Assembly: GCA_009760855.2 (NCBI GenBank)
Contig: WPIO01000019.1
Span: forward strand, 62,001 to 126,000
Origin: Cristatella mucedo
Lineage: Eukaryota; Bryozoa; Phylactolaemata; Cristatellidae
Direction of reading: 5' to 3'
DNA length: 64,000 nt
Position numbers and translations under genes: made by a program. This document shows positions 37,150 through 51,316 of this stretch, piece after piece; position 1 is the stretch's first letter; each line of letters opens with the position of its first letter. Under the pieces are notes generated by a model. It searched no databases. It saw only the letters and a list, made by a program, of their open reading frames with translations, and had not been told where the DNA came from.

Positions 37150-38132
37150 AAAGAGTTTAAATCCTATCTTGGTGAGAGATTTCACAGCGTTGATGTCAAC
37201 AGGCAATGGTTATCTAGTGAGTCTTGAAGTATGGCACGCCCCCAGGGGTAAGTTTCTTTGTCAAACTCTTTTCGTTATATATATGCCCTCCTCTCTTACT
37301 GATGTAATTGCGTCGCACAACTTATTCATTCACTTTTATGCATATGATCTACGCATATACCTGTTTTTCGTCATCTGCATCCCAGCATCTCAAAATCGCT
37401 CAGCTCTCTTTAAACGAGTATTGTTGAAATCCACATTTGGATGACAGCAAAATTTCTCAAATTGAATAGTTGTAATACCAACAGCCTAATTATGGGCAAA
37501 CATAGTATTAAAAAAAATTGGAAAGCCCAGCCACTCATATTTGCTTGGCCATTCTATCTCAATCAGCCTCTGCACAGAGTCTGGGTGTCCTGGATCAATA
37601 TATCTATTAACTAGGTGTCCACATCAGCTCCGTAGGCAAGTCGTCATACTTTCGCCTACGTGGCATTGCAAAATCTCAGACTTGCTTGGACAAGGACAGC
37701 AGAGATTAGCAGGTTCGTGTATTCCTTACATCCAGAATAGAAAACTGTGACCTAGCGGCGATTCTAACAGTGAAGCTCAGTGAAAGCGCTGCTTGTGCGA
37801 GTCAGCAGCAGCAGCTCCAAGCACGAGGCCAAGGTCGGTCGGGTCTTACGACGCTGCGCTGCAGGCAGCTGCAGGCAGCTGCAGGCAGAGTGAGCTCGCT
37901 CTGTGCAACTTGGCTCGCTCGCTGCGCTGCAGATGCATCTAGAAGGTCACGTTTGCGCCCGCCCCGACGCTGATTGTAAGATTGTATATTCTGCAATTCC
38001 ACAGCCCAAAGACTCGAGGGAGTTTGCGATCGTCTCTCAAATCGGGCTGTCTCAGCAATATGTCTCTCAAAGAACGCGTCCCAGAATGCCTCTTCAAACC
38101 AATCTCCAAATCCTGTAGCAAGTTCTAAACAA
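37150..38132. other. no gene recognised
   Basis: Mostly featureless. A 10-bp unit (GCAGGCAGCT) is repeated about three times near 37860-37890. Confidence 0.45.
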
Positions 38133-38295
38133 ATTTAGCTGATTTTGCAGCCTCATTTAGGCAGTGTCAGAGGAGACCTAACGACTATCATCACTGCATT
38201 TTGTCGGCAATAAAGGATAGCCTCACTGCAGGACTCAAAACCACGACCCGGGTACTGAAGAGGGAGCGCCTTAAACCTGGGCTAAGATCCTCTAA
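38133..38295 (-). mobile_element. tRNA-derived SINE, type 1, diverged
   Basis: CTGATTTTGCAGCCTCATTT, GACTATCATCACTGC and the eroded B-box region CAAAACCACGACCCGGG keep the family order on the minus strand. Confidence 0.6.
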
Positions 38296-39204
38296 AACAG
38301 TCAGCACAGTTCGTTTCCGGTGAGCGTGATGCTCAACGCCGAAGTCATGTCGCCGGGAAGCTTTTTCAAGCCACAGCCAGCTTAAAGGAAGCGGGGACGC
38401 AATCGTTGGAAGCCTGAATAGGCGCCTCTGAGTAGCGTTTTCAAGTAGTTTTCTTTAGCCGCAAGTAAAATGAAAATGGTTGCCCGTCTACGGAAACGAC
38501 TTGCACTGGAAAAAACAAGCTTCCCGCCGAAAGCGAGCAGCCCGGAGAGGCTCTTTAGCCCTACCAAAATGTGCGATTGCACTCGTTTCTAGACGGCCGA
38601 AAGCTGCGCCTCAAAGACTCGCCGCTCTGCCGCTATATTTTTATTCTCGCTTTGAGAAGTAGCGACACCTACGCGCTGCTGTGTGCTAACGAGCTTCCGG
38701 GAAAGGGGAAGCTAAAGGGGACTGGGGCGCAGCTTCCGGCCTGCCTTTCGGCCTGAGCACCCCAAATATGCGGTCGATACCAAAGTCGTCTGGAGTTATT
38801 AAAAAGCTGGCTCAAACCTAGAGACGAGCCGTAGTAGATGCGCTGGTATCAGGCGACGACGTCCTACACCAGGACATCGGCGACGAAAGGCTGGGGCTAG
38901 CAGCGACTCCGAAAAGTCGCGCGCGAGTGCCGCTAGCGCTGCCGCAGTACTTCTCGCCCGCTGCAGCTTGCGCAGCAATCCGACGAGCCTCTGTTGACAG
39001 ACGCGACCGGGCTCAACGGTCTCGGCTGGCGCAGGGCTATATTAGGGCGATGATTAGGGCAGCCTTCAGCCGAGCAGCCACTCCACCGCCTGGCGGATGA
39101 CGCAGCTCCCGCGGACCCCACGCGTCGACCGGTCGTTCGGACCGGTCCGATCCGATATCCTCCTTTAGCCGGTGCTCTGAGCGGAAGCCAAACAAACAAT
39201 TCGC

Positions 39205-39254
<50 letters not shown>

Positions 39255-39505
39255 CTCCTCTGCTGGAGGGCCATCAGCAATGACATAGCGTCGCGCGTTC
39301 GGCGGACTCGCCAACTAGGTTAGCCGAGGCGGGGGGAGGGGTAGTGAGCCAGCGGTGCCCTTACTTGGACGCGCCGCCAGCTTGTCTTTCTGCCCGGGTC
39401 GCTGGGTGGCTCGGAATCGAGCGTAGTTCCTAGCAAAAGCAATTTTCAGTGGGAGTATATATATTGCGCTTAACAAATAGTCAGCTACTTCAATTGGAAT
39501 TAATA
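38296..39505. other. GC-rich intergenic stretch, no gene recognised
   Basis: Becomes CpG-rich around 38840-39420. The only notable element is the (CCG)n run listed separately. Confidence 0.4.
39205..39254. repeat. (CCG)n trinucleotide repeat
   Basis: About 16 units; reads as polyalanine on the minus strand, but no supporting gene is seen. Confidence 0.95.
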
Positions 39506-39888
39506 ACAATAACAATATTAATACTACGCTTGATAAAGCCACATCAGAGAACTCAATCTCTATCTAGGCGCTTTACATTTGCTGCAAAAGAAGGTCGATC
39601 GGATGGTTAGTGGTAGCATGCTTAATAAACAACAAGAATAACATGGTTAGGAGTGACATGCACAAGGTCAGCATGCAAGTATGGTTAGTGGCAGCATGCA
39701 CAGTGTCAACACGCATAAGCACATTAACGATAAATCACGGGGACCCACTAAATACTATCGTAAATAGATGCATTTTTAGTTTCTTTTTAAATGTGGCTAA
39801 GACAGGAGATGTCGTGACGCAAGTCGGGAGTGAGTTCCTGGCTTTGGGAGCATACGAACTAAATGCACGGTCTCCAAAGGATTTGAGG
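39506..39888 (-). mobile_element. L2-like LINE 3' end
   Basis: Tail, stem-loop, 3' UTR and the last part of the ORF (LKSFGDRAFSSYAPKARNSL on the minus strand). Confidence 0.9.
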
Positions 39889-41973
39889 ATGTAATAACAG
39901 ACAACAGTAATAGTAATAATAGTAATAAAAATAGCTAGAAATATGCATAGCACGCTGAGAGAACTGGATATCTCTCGATGCGATCGATCTCAATGCGATC
40001 TCGACGATGCGAACGATGCTGGCACGTACGAGCGCACAGAGGACACTGAATCAGAAAATGCTACGGTACGTACCGGTGGGATGAACGACGTCTTAAATAC
40101 TACGCCGTACCGTACGGCCAGCAAAAGTCACACGCAGTAGTCCGAGGTGAGCGATTCGCTGGCGCTAGCCACTCGGCCACCAGCAGCGACGGACGTATCG
40201 CTGCTCACCATCGGCACCACTTGCCGATCGTGACCGCGCCCTCCGAGGAGGGGGGCTGCAAGGTGCGACCGACCGCGTAGGGAGGGGAGCTCAAGTCCAC
40301 TTCGGGGTTCTGACGGGGCAAAGAGGGGCTGCCTCAACCCAAAGTGCTTGCCAGCGTCAGACTGGCACCCAGTCGCTCGCTCACTTAGTTGAACTCCTTA
40401 GTTGATTGAGTCCAATACTGTCGTTCAGCGTTTCATGCTCCTCTCATCATCCACGCTTGCTCGCAGCTTTTTTCACCGCCGCCGCCGCGACTGCCCTGGA
40501 GTTTGAGTCGGACACACCGCTCGCGATGAGGCAAATTAGCTTATTTAGCGCGTTCTAGTGATTTCCCTTATTTACGACGATCATAAGCAAACGAATAGGC
40601 AGAGACCATCGCATAGCAACTCGGATTCCGGACGGTTGTACGGACAAACGAAGACGCACGTGACCGGCGGGATCGGAGGTGCCAGCAGGTGGGACAAGGT
40701 CAGTGCTGAGCAAGCCGGACCCAGAGCTCTCGCGCAGCGAAGGCTCGCGAAGGAGTTGGCCTGGACTCCTGGTCTCGTGCGAGTGAATTTAAGCCTCGCA
40801 AGTAAGCCACAGCTAAGGCTGGTGGTGAAGTAGAGTTGTTAAAGTTTCTGGGCATGCACCTCCGGTGGTGGCATCTGATGTAGCGCGGCCTTAACGTCCA
40901 GAGGCGTGCTCAGGATTTGTTCGGAGTGACCAACCTTGACCTTCACAAGACCGTTTAAAACGGCACTCACCATGCTAGAAAACTTGCAGAGGTCCCGCGT
41001 CTTTTTTGCTAGGACCCCGCACAGCTGTGCAAAGTTCTCTTCGATAGCGAACGCGAAACACTCTGGGTAAATAAACTTCCGAGGTCAAATTGAAAGCTGA
41101 TTATAAAATGCGCGAACATTCTCTGACTAAACAAGGTTTAATTTTCGAGAGTTTTTGCGAGAATTAATTTGCGCTCAAAGGGCCCGCCGTGTGTTCAATG
41201 GTTTCACCTTTTTATATATGTATACATTTGTATCTGTATGTATACAGTTTGTATAAATTCCTTAACTTTGTTTACATGTACCAACAAGTAAAAGCTTTAC
41301 CTCAGCGTCTGTTGTTTTTACGCAATCGTGCAGTGCCGCTTGCCTCATAACAGTAAACAGCAGACCACCAGCCAGCTTGATGCTTTGTTGCTAGCCCGCA
41401 GGCGCATAATTCTTTCCAGCACAATATACGCAGCGAGAGATCTATTGTGCTGCACAAAGGCAGGGAAAGCATAACTGACAATCGACCGTAAACATAACGC
41501 ATGCGCGACATCTTTTGCTCCGCAAGAAAACAACGTGCAGAGCTTTCAGGCATCGAGTCCGCAGCACGGAAATGCTCCCAATGACTGCAGGTGGCGCGCA
41601 AGCCTGTGTAATATGAACCTTCCCAGGTTGGCTTGTCACCGCTGCTCGTTTGCTGGCCCGAGTGTGCGGCTGCACGCGCAGCGTACCAGTCCAACAAAGA
41701 GCACCGTTGGTGTGAATGCTTTGGTGCGAGCCATTTCAGACGGTAGTACGTGGTCACTTTTTGCGGATACGCGAACCACTGTCGTTTCTTCCTCTTCATG
41801 GCGCTGTTCGAGTAGGGAACGCAAGCGAGATCGCAACCCGAGGGATCCACAAATGTCGAAACAACAAGACAGCTCGTACTAACATACGAACGCATATAAA
41901 AGGTTGACTGGAGGAGCAGAAATCCTCCTGTCAGCTGGCGAGCTACTGACTCCACCGCACGAGTTCTCGCAGT
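39889..41973. other. no convincing gene
   Basis: The longest open frame is 41955-41302 on the minus strand (217 codons from a GTG). It shows no domain, no splice context and no compositional bias of coding sequence, so it stays unassigned. Confidence 0.4.
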
Positions 41974-42519
41974 CTAGCAGAAAGTATGCATACTAGGTAT
42001 TTTCGCCTGTATGAGCACCCCGGATGCTTCCCAGCTCAGACGGTGTTGTTGATCACTCAAGTACCTCATCTGATGTCGCATACGCTGATCACTCAAATAC
42101 CTGATCTGATGTCGCATACGCTGCCAGGGTCGCACCCGGTACGGTCGGTGGCGATTCTTGAAGTGGTGACATTGGCGATTAACGAACAGGTAACATGTAA
42201 GCTGCATGCGATGCTGCGGCAGCCCCATCCTCCCCCCCCCCGACGCTGAGTTCGCAAGCGCTAGCATTGCTGTCGGTGGCTCCGACGGTGACAAGGATAT
42301 GTAAGAACATACAGGATGTAGTGCCGCAGCTGGGTCGCGAAGGTCAATGACCGCTGATGCTTCTGGCGCTAATGGAGCCGGTGCTACTGCAGACGCTTCG
42401 ATCGACGAAGCACCAGAATGTTGGTCCTGTATTCTAATCAGCCAAGGCCTTGCAGACGCAGCCTGTTTCGACAGCGCCACAGCAGATAATAGTTGTAAAT
42501 AAAAAAGAGCACATTTCAT
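41974..42519 (-). CDS. candidate secreted protein ORF (unverified)
   Basis: Single-exon ATG frame of 181 codons. It starts MKCALFYLQLLSAVALSKQA, a good signal-peptide shape, then an Ala/Pro/Ser-rich part, and a basic C-terminal part with a 12-residue repeat (RMRHQIRYLSDQ / RMRHQMRYLSDQ). No family is recognised. Against it, the start lies at the edge of an L2-like 3' end, whose tail supplies part of the leader, and there is no poly(A) signal or homologue that I can identify. Confidence 0.25.
   Translation of the reverse strand: MKCALFYLQLLSAVALSKQAASARPWLIRIQDQHSGASSIEASAVAPAPLAPEASAVIDLRDPAAALHPVCSYISLSPSEPPTAMLALANSASGGGRMGLPQHRMQLTCYLFVNRQCHHFKNRHRPYRVRPWQRMRHQIRYLSDQRMRHQMRYLSDQQHRLSWEASGVLIQAKIPSMHTFC
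42051..42122. repeat. 36-bp direct tandem repeat, two copies
   Basis: GATCACTCAAGTACCTCATC with the next 16 bases, repeated with two mismatches. It is a multiple of three and forms the 12-residue repeat of the minus-strand ORF. Confidence 0.95.
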
Positions 42520-42780
42520 ATCACCTTAAGAGAGTTTAGATATCCTAGGCACTTTATATATGCTGCAATCAAAGCTTGTTGGTTGCTTTGTGATAGCATG
42601 CATACCTTCAGCATGCATAAGTTTGCAATGGATGACAGCACCGACCAAACACATTTTGTGAGAAACATGTGGGTTTGTAGCTTCTTTTTAAATATCACAA
42701 AGTCAGGGATGTCAGTCGGCAGTTAGTTCCAGGCTTTGAGAGCAAACGAACAAAAGGCACAGATGTAGCAGCAATCATCG
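42520..42780 (-). mobile_element. L2-like LINE 3' end, diverged
   Basis: TTAGATATCCTAGGCACTTT, TGATAGCATGCATACC and later CAGGGATGTCAGTCGGC follow the family order. Confidence 0.75.
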
Positions 42781-43624
42781 TGTGAGGCACAGCAGCGAGA
42801 ATCTCAATCTCTCGAAGGCGGTAAAGGTGTACTTACCACTGAAACAAGTTTCTCGAGAGGTATGGTGGTGGTTTTCAGCTGCCCAACTAAAAGCGAATTC
42901 TTTTTTTGTCCGCTTGCCGTTGAATAGTTAAAGCTTGCCTGCCACAGGTTGTCTAGATTCATCCGAATATTTGTCCAGCGGCAGATGCCTAGGGCGAAAT
43001 TCGTATTTAAGTTAAAATGCATGCTATCACAAAGCAACCAACAAGCTTTGAGCACAATCGTACAGTGCCTCAGTGCCCTCTGTGCCCTCAGTGCCTTAGC
43101 ACCATGCAACCGAGCTTCAGCCAGACGCATGCCGATGGCTAGCAGCTCGCCCACACGCCTCGTGGAGGTTCCTCGCGAGAGCCAAATAACTAATTACTTC
43201 AGCTGCACGCCGAAAACTATGCCGGTACTGCGCTGGTACTGGCTATACTGGTACCGCTGACGCAAAACTCAGTAGCTCGTTTGGTCTATCGTCAACTGCG
43301 CAACTGGCCCATCCAAGATACAACCATTAGCAATTTCTGCTCCGATTTATGCAAGGGGAGATAATAAAGTGTCAAATATACGTACTGTTGAGGACCTGAC
43401 TCACGCCTGGCCACGGGGAACTTAATTTGGTAAGCCTTAGCTGGTCGGACTGCTGTAGGACACGCGCGGCATACACATTTTGCCGATATCGCACGGGGAG
43501 TATCGTTTTCTACACCGCATAAAGGTAGCGGTCACATAGGGGTGGTCACAGGTCATGTAGATGATTCTGCTAGGCTGCTGTATTGGCTGAGGGGAAAAAT
43601 ACAGGAGTACGCGCCGCTCGATGG
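42781..43624. other. no gene recognised
   Basis: Includes the second half of a 35-bp perfect inverted repeat (43017-43051) matching 42569-42603 in the L2 fragment, and short TGCCCTCAGTGCC repeats near 43070. Confidence 0.45.
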
Positions 43625-43793
43625 ACCGCGATGGCTCACTAGGAAATGTGGTTGCTCTTCACGACCGATGTCCCGAGGTCGTGGGTTCGAATCCTGCAGT
43701 GGGCGATATTTTGCTGCCACTGCAAACGGCGGCGATAGCCTTTGAGGCTCTTCTACCGCTATACAAAGGAGGCTGTTAAATCAGCTAGTATAT
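43625..43793 (+). mobile_element. tRNA-derived SINE, type 1
   Basis: Box A TGGCTCACTAGG, Box B GGTTCGAATCC, body and tail as in the 32275 copy. Confidence 0.9.
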
Positions 43794-44224
43794 TTGCCTC
43801 GGTCTGCACGCTGAAGAATGACCGACCAACATAAACCATTACGAGGAGGTGTGGTCGCTGTGTGCCGCTGTCGCTGTGTACCCCCTCCCCCCGCCGCCGT
43901 TTCTTCTTCCGACAACGCGGAACTGAGGTTTTTGGCTGTTGAATGCCGAAAAGACGATGAGAGCCTGCTTTGACATAGCAAATAACGTTAAGCTTTAGAT
44001 TCGACGTGCAGCTCGGTCCGATGGAGAACTCAATGCTTGATGGAGAACAAAATGGGAACACAATGCTCAGACTCAGCTTAGGAAATCGTAGCATAGAAGC
44101 GTCGAGCTTTTTTGTTTTGAGGCATTTCATTTGAAGTGTTTTTGAGACATTACCTTTGATGCATTTTGAGGCATGACTTTTGAAGTGATCGCACTTTTTT
44201 TGGCAATCGACATTAGTTACGCAA

Positions 44225-44492
44225 CGACATCTACTCTCCAACTGCCGACTATGGCACATCTTTTTCAGCGGTCCTGAACTGCTACTTCTATGCTACTCAC
44301 TACCTCAACTGCTCTCCTAACTCTGCTATGCATCCCACTTTCTCTTTGTTGCGTGAGACGAAGTCTGTTGGCTACCGAATGCGTACCGAAAGCCGCTTAG
44401 GCTGTGAGTTCGCTATACAAAACTCTCCTGCGTAACACCCACATGGTCTTTATGACTTTGTGGAGTTACTGACGGAGATACATTACATTACA
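44225..44492 (+). mobile_element. family-B LINE 3' end
   Basis: Plus-strand reading GTSFSAVLNCYFYATHYLNC, then the 3' UTR to GTGGAGTTACTGACGGAGAT and an ATTACATTACATT tail, which defines the family's 3' terminus. Confidence 0.9.
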
Positions 44493-46337
44493 TTCTGCCT
44501 CGAACGCAAATCCTTAAAGCAATACACCCTCTTCCGCAAGAACGGATAACAAAACATTGGTTTTTATCGAAGATGACGCAGCGCGCCCCAGCTCTCCGCC
44601 GGCATGCGTACGCATAGGAAGGTGCGAGCATGCGTGTACGGAGGCGGCGGCGGCGGCGGCGGAGGCGGAGGCGGCGGAGGCGAGCGGCCCCTGGCCCCCT
44701 GAGCGCCGCTTGAAGGGCTGCGCACGGTGGCCGCGGTGCAGCACTCGCCGCCAGTCCGCCTACGCGTGGCTGCGTCCGACGAGCTGAGGGCTGGGGCCCT
44801 CCTTGGCCCAGTCATGACTACGTTACGTATCTGCCGGTGTACTGTGTGCGTTTGCTCTGGCGGCCACACGCCCGCCCGCCCGCCCCCCCCGGACCTGCTG
44901 TAACGAGGTGCAGTGCGACGGTGCGTCGCTAGTCCTGGCTCCTTCGCCGCAGCGTCGGGTAAGCATCATCCGTCGCACCCTGAATACTACGGTACGCAGC
45001 TCTGGGCGCATGCAGCGTACGCATCCGTCGAAAGTGCACGATGCGGGCTCAACTCCAGGAGACCGAGGCGAAGCTAGCGGCACCCGCGCTCGAATTGCTT
45101 CCTCGCAGCGCTCGCTGTATCAACCTTGCAGTCGGCTCGCAGGCGGCTGCGTGCACGCATTTAGCTTCGATTGGCTTGGCCGATTGGCCTCGACGAGCGT
45201 CGGGCGGCGCGAGCTCGAACCCCCCCCCTTCCGGCGCCCCGCCGCGTGGGCGCCCTACCCCGCTCGCCGCCGCCTCAGCTTTCGCGGCCGCCGCAGCTTT
45301 TTCTCGCGGACCAGTCCAGGCACGAACGCGCGCGCGAGAGCGGTCGCGCCTTGGCGCGTCAATTAGCCGTGTGTGCTCAGCCGCCGCGTTGCGCAAGCAC
45401 CGAGCGGCGGCGCTGAGCGCGCATTGATCGGCTCTCGCCGCCTCCGCGGGCCATTGTTACCGTCTCTTATCCGCGTATCGGCAGCGCGCGCTCGCCGATT
45501 GTTCTCGGCGGCCGCCTCGCGCTGGCCGAGTGATTAGCGGACAATCGCGCTTTCTATAAGCCATTTCACCGACTCTCCGGAACGCTACTCGGGTTTTCAG
45601 TCCGCCGCAGCGGTGCAATTACGAACTTATTGCGCATTCCATTTAGCGCTTCTCCGGGTCGAACGCTGCGGCAGCGGCAGCGACCGCCGCTTAGCTCGTC
45701 GGCTGACATCCGCCCGATCGACCTTGCCTCGTAGGTCGCAAGAGCCGGATCGCTCGACGGGGCCGCCGAGTGAAAGGTCCGAGCGGCCTCATCACCACCC
45801 ACCGCCCTCTGTTCCGGGCGTGGCCGCCATTGCCCGACCAAAAGGAGGGCGAAAACTAGCGAGATCGCAATCTAGCGACTCTTTCGACCGTCGTTGCTGA
45901 CAGCGCTTTTCGTTTCTCCTTGAAGCTGCCTTGTAATGTGTTTACGGAAAGCGATGGAAAGACGAGCGCGCGCGCGCTCGCGCGCTTCCTTCGTCTCTGG
46001 GACGGCGCACAGCGATCCGTGAGAGCTCTCGCTCCTGCGCCCGGAGCGAATAGGTTAGCGCATAACGGCAAAGCAGAAAACAGCCCGGCGTCCGTCGCAG
46101 CCGCTGAGGCAGACGGAACCTAGAGGCAAGCTGCGCCGAACGGCTCGGGCGTGAGGCTGCGGGTCGAGCGAACCGCCGCCGCCGCTTGCCCGTCGTCAGT
46201 TCTGCAGCTCCGTCGGGACGGCGTCGGCGACGTCCCGAACTTCGCGGTACGTCGGACGTGGTGTGGGTGGGGGGCGGCGATGCAAAGTGAAGCGAGGGGT
46301 CGGGCGGTGGCCTGCGGCGGCGGCGGCGGGACGGCCG
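44493..46337. other. GC- and CpG-rich sequence downstream of FOXJ1
   Basis: Rich in GGC runs (44640-44690) and CGCG (about 45960-45990). Many long open frames on both strands reflect composition; none shows a domain. It should include the FOXJ1 3' UTR next to 46337. Confidence 0.45.
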
Positions 46338-49168
<2,831 letters not shown>

Positions 49169-50074
49169 CGCGCTACGGCTCAGGCGGCGGTTGCTAACGG
49201 TGCTGCTGCTTCTGCGGTGGAGGTGAGACTTCCTGTGCGACGCTTATCCGCTGCCGTCGATGCAGTTCGACTGCCGAAGCCTCGAACTGCGTTGGCCCGC
49301 TGCACCCGGCGTACGCCTGGTAAAGTGAGCCGGTTGAGGAGGATCAGAGAAGTTGCGGCGGCAGAGAGTAGAAGCAGCAGCAGCGGAAGCAGCTGCCGCG
49401 GTAGAGAGCGGAACAATCTAGAGGTAGCGGTCCCGGTGCCGATCTCAGCCGGAAACGCCCAAGCGTTCGGCAGCAACAGCAGCAGCAGCGGAAGCAGCGG
49501 TTGCAGTCAGAGAGCGGAATGATCTACTTAGCGGTCGCGGCCCCGGCCCCCAAATCTCGGCCGGAAACGCCCGGGCGCGCGGCGACACGTACCGAGCGAT
49601 CGGTCGATCGACGGAGCCCTCGACGCAGCCACCGTGCGCCGCTCCGCGCTCTGCCGCTACCGTCGCTCGAAACGTCCTATAAAGGGCGGTCACGGGCGAC
49701 CGCTCGATACGACCGCGCTTGTACAATGCTACGGGCAGCGCCGCGCGCGGGGGCAGCTCAACGCTGGGTGGGGCGGAGGCAGCGCGGCGGTGGTGTGCTT
49801 ACCCGAGCTAGGCAACCAGTGGAAAGGTCAAGCGGCCGGATGACGTCGCTATCCGGCGAGCCTCGTTCTGGCGGCACCAAGACGCAGCTCACAATTGGCT
49901 GAGAGAAATGAGAGACGCTCAACCATTGGTTCGATTTTCGGCAAGCCGCAGGCCGCATCTCGCGCTTGGCGTCGCGCTTGGCGCCTTGCGTAGCCGGTCG
50001 CGCTCTCGTCTAAGCTCCCCGGGCCCGCTCGGCGGAGTCTAGCGCGAGCGAGCCACTGCGCCTCGCTCGCGGAC
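49169..50074. promoter_or_regulatory. shared FOXJ1/IFT25 intergenic (candidate bidirectional promoter)
   Basis: 906 bp between two divergent start codons, GC-rich throughout. Inside are two ATTGG elements (inverted CCAAT) at 49894 and 49925, a TATAAA at 49678 in plus orientation, RFX-type half sites GTTGCT at 49190 and GGCAAC at 49811, and a ~110-bp duplicated block. Transcription starts are not known. The half sites are short enough to occur by chance. Confidence 0.55.
49373..49576. repeat. two-copy ~105-112 bp tandem duplication in the promoter region
   Basis: Copy 1 (about 49373-49465) and copy 2 (about 49478-49576) share AGCAGCAGCAGCGGAAGCAG, AGAGAGCGGAA.GATCTA, GTAGCGGTC-like and GCCGGAAACGCCC, with small indels between. 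Confidence 0.85.
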
Positions 50075-50494
50075 ATGTTCGACGTAGCGAAAAGCTCCGC
50101 CGGGGCTTGCATAAGCCTGGCCACGTCGTCGGACGAGAGGCATCCGCCCGAAAACGCTATCGACGGTCGGAACGACACGTTCTGGGTGACCACCGGGCTC
50201 TACCCGCAGGAGCTCGTCCTGACGTTTGCCTCGCTGATGACCATAAACGCGGTCACGCTGTCGTCCTACAACCTTCGCAAGCTCGTCATCGAGAAGTCGA
50301 CGCAGAGCGCGCCGCAGTCTTTCGAACCGCTGCGCGAGGCGCTGCTCGAGTCGACGGACAACCAGCTGCAGACGCAGGAGTTCAAGTTCAACGGCTTGCC
50401 GGCGCAGCACCTGCGGTTCCAGATCGAGTCGGGCTACGACCATTTCGTCTCCATTCACGAGGTCAGCGTCGACGGGTCGGCCGTGAGAAACTGA
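50075..50494 (+). CDS. IFT25: intraflagellar transport protein 25 (IFT25/HSPB11 homologue)
   Basis: A single-exon frame of 139 codons from ATG to TGA, close to the usual ~140 residues. It matches IFT25 from end to end: ISLATSSDERHPPENAIDGR, FWVTTGLYPQELVL, then IEKSTQSAPQSFEPL, LRFQIESGYDHFVSIHEVS and a short end. IFT25 folds as a small galactose-binding-like beta-sandwich with a calcium site. It pairs with IFT27 in the IFT-B particle of cilia, where it helps move signalling cargo out. No chaperone function is implied by the old HSPB11 name. The absence of introns is notable because vertebrate HSPB11 is split. The gene is divergent from FOXJ1. Confidence 0.96.
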   Translation: MFDVAKSSAGACISLATSSDERHPPENAIDGRNDTFWVTTGLYPQELVLTFASLMTINAVTLSSYNLRKLVIEKSTQSAPQSFEPLREALLESTDNQLQTQEFKFNGLPAQHLRFQIESGYDHFVSIHEVSVDGSAVRN

Positions 50495-51316
50495 GCCGGT
50501 CGCCGGCGGACGCTGCTATCGCAGACGTTTCTAGCCGCCCGCCCGCCCGCCGCCAGCCTCTGCGCTCTCTTCGTCCGCCGAAAGGCTGCGTGGCAGACGG
50601 CAGCGCGACGATCCTGCCACCGGGGGGGGGGGCGACAGCGGCGGCGGCGCGCGACGGTCGCTGTCGCACGCCGCCTCTTGGACTGCGTGCGAGAAGTCGC
50701 GCACAAACATTTTGCTTGCCGGAACGCACCGCTGGCCTAGAGGTCGCGAACTGGCACCCGCCCGTCCGTAAGCTGCGAGTAGCGTCCGGACGAGTGCGCC
50801 GCTCTTATCAGTGCTTTTGCTTGCGACGCAAGCGCTAATACAGACGCGCTGCTGCTGCTTCGACGCACTGACAGCACTGGATGCGGCGAGCGTCAGCGCG
50901 CTGCCGCTCTCCGCCGCAATAGGTAACCCTCTCCCCGTCTCGCCGGGTCTTGAGACTGCAGTCGACAGTTCGTGGCGGCCGTAGCCGCGCCGCCGTGCAG
51001 CGCCGCTGCGGGCCTCCCTCGCACGGCTGCGCCGCTCCGGTCGGTCGTGCTTTGTGGCATCGCCGGTTCGTTTTCTCCCTGCGCGGCAGCGAAGCTCGAT
51101 CCAAGTGCTACCAACTAGTTCCATCCGCCATCGCCGCTCTGTCGAGCGTCGTCAGCGATGAGGCGCTGCCATTTTTCTGTACGGCGAAGTTGTCGCCCTG
51201 AGCGGCGTGGTAAGACGGGCGGGCTTCGCGCTATCGAAATATGCTCTTGCGGGCTTTTTTTTCTAGATTTCACATAGAAGTCTAGATAGAAGGCGGCCAA
51301 GGCAGTAGTTGTACTG
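50495..51316. other. GC-rich sequence downstream of IFT25
   Basis: Should contain the IFT25 3' UTR; no AATAAA was found close by. Long open frames on both strands follow from composition. Confidence 0.45.

Noticed and set aside
41302..41955. 217-codon minus-strand frame
   Set aside because: Begins at GTG, matches nothing I know, and a frame of this length by chance in 64 kb is not surprising.
49190..49816. Complete RFX X-box
   Set aside because: Only half sites were found; the opposite halves do not match at spacings of 1-3 bp.
50107..50838. 243-codon plus-strand frame overlapping IFT25
   Set aside because: Different frame across IFT25 and its GC-rich 3' flank; the IFT25 frame matches a known family throughout.
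50531..51124. 197-codon minus-strand frame downstream of IFT25
   Set aside because: Arg/Ser/Ala composition expected from GC-rich DNA; no domain or splice context.
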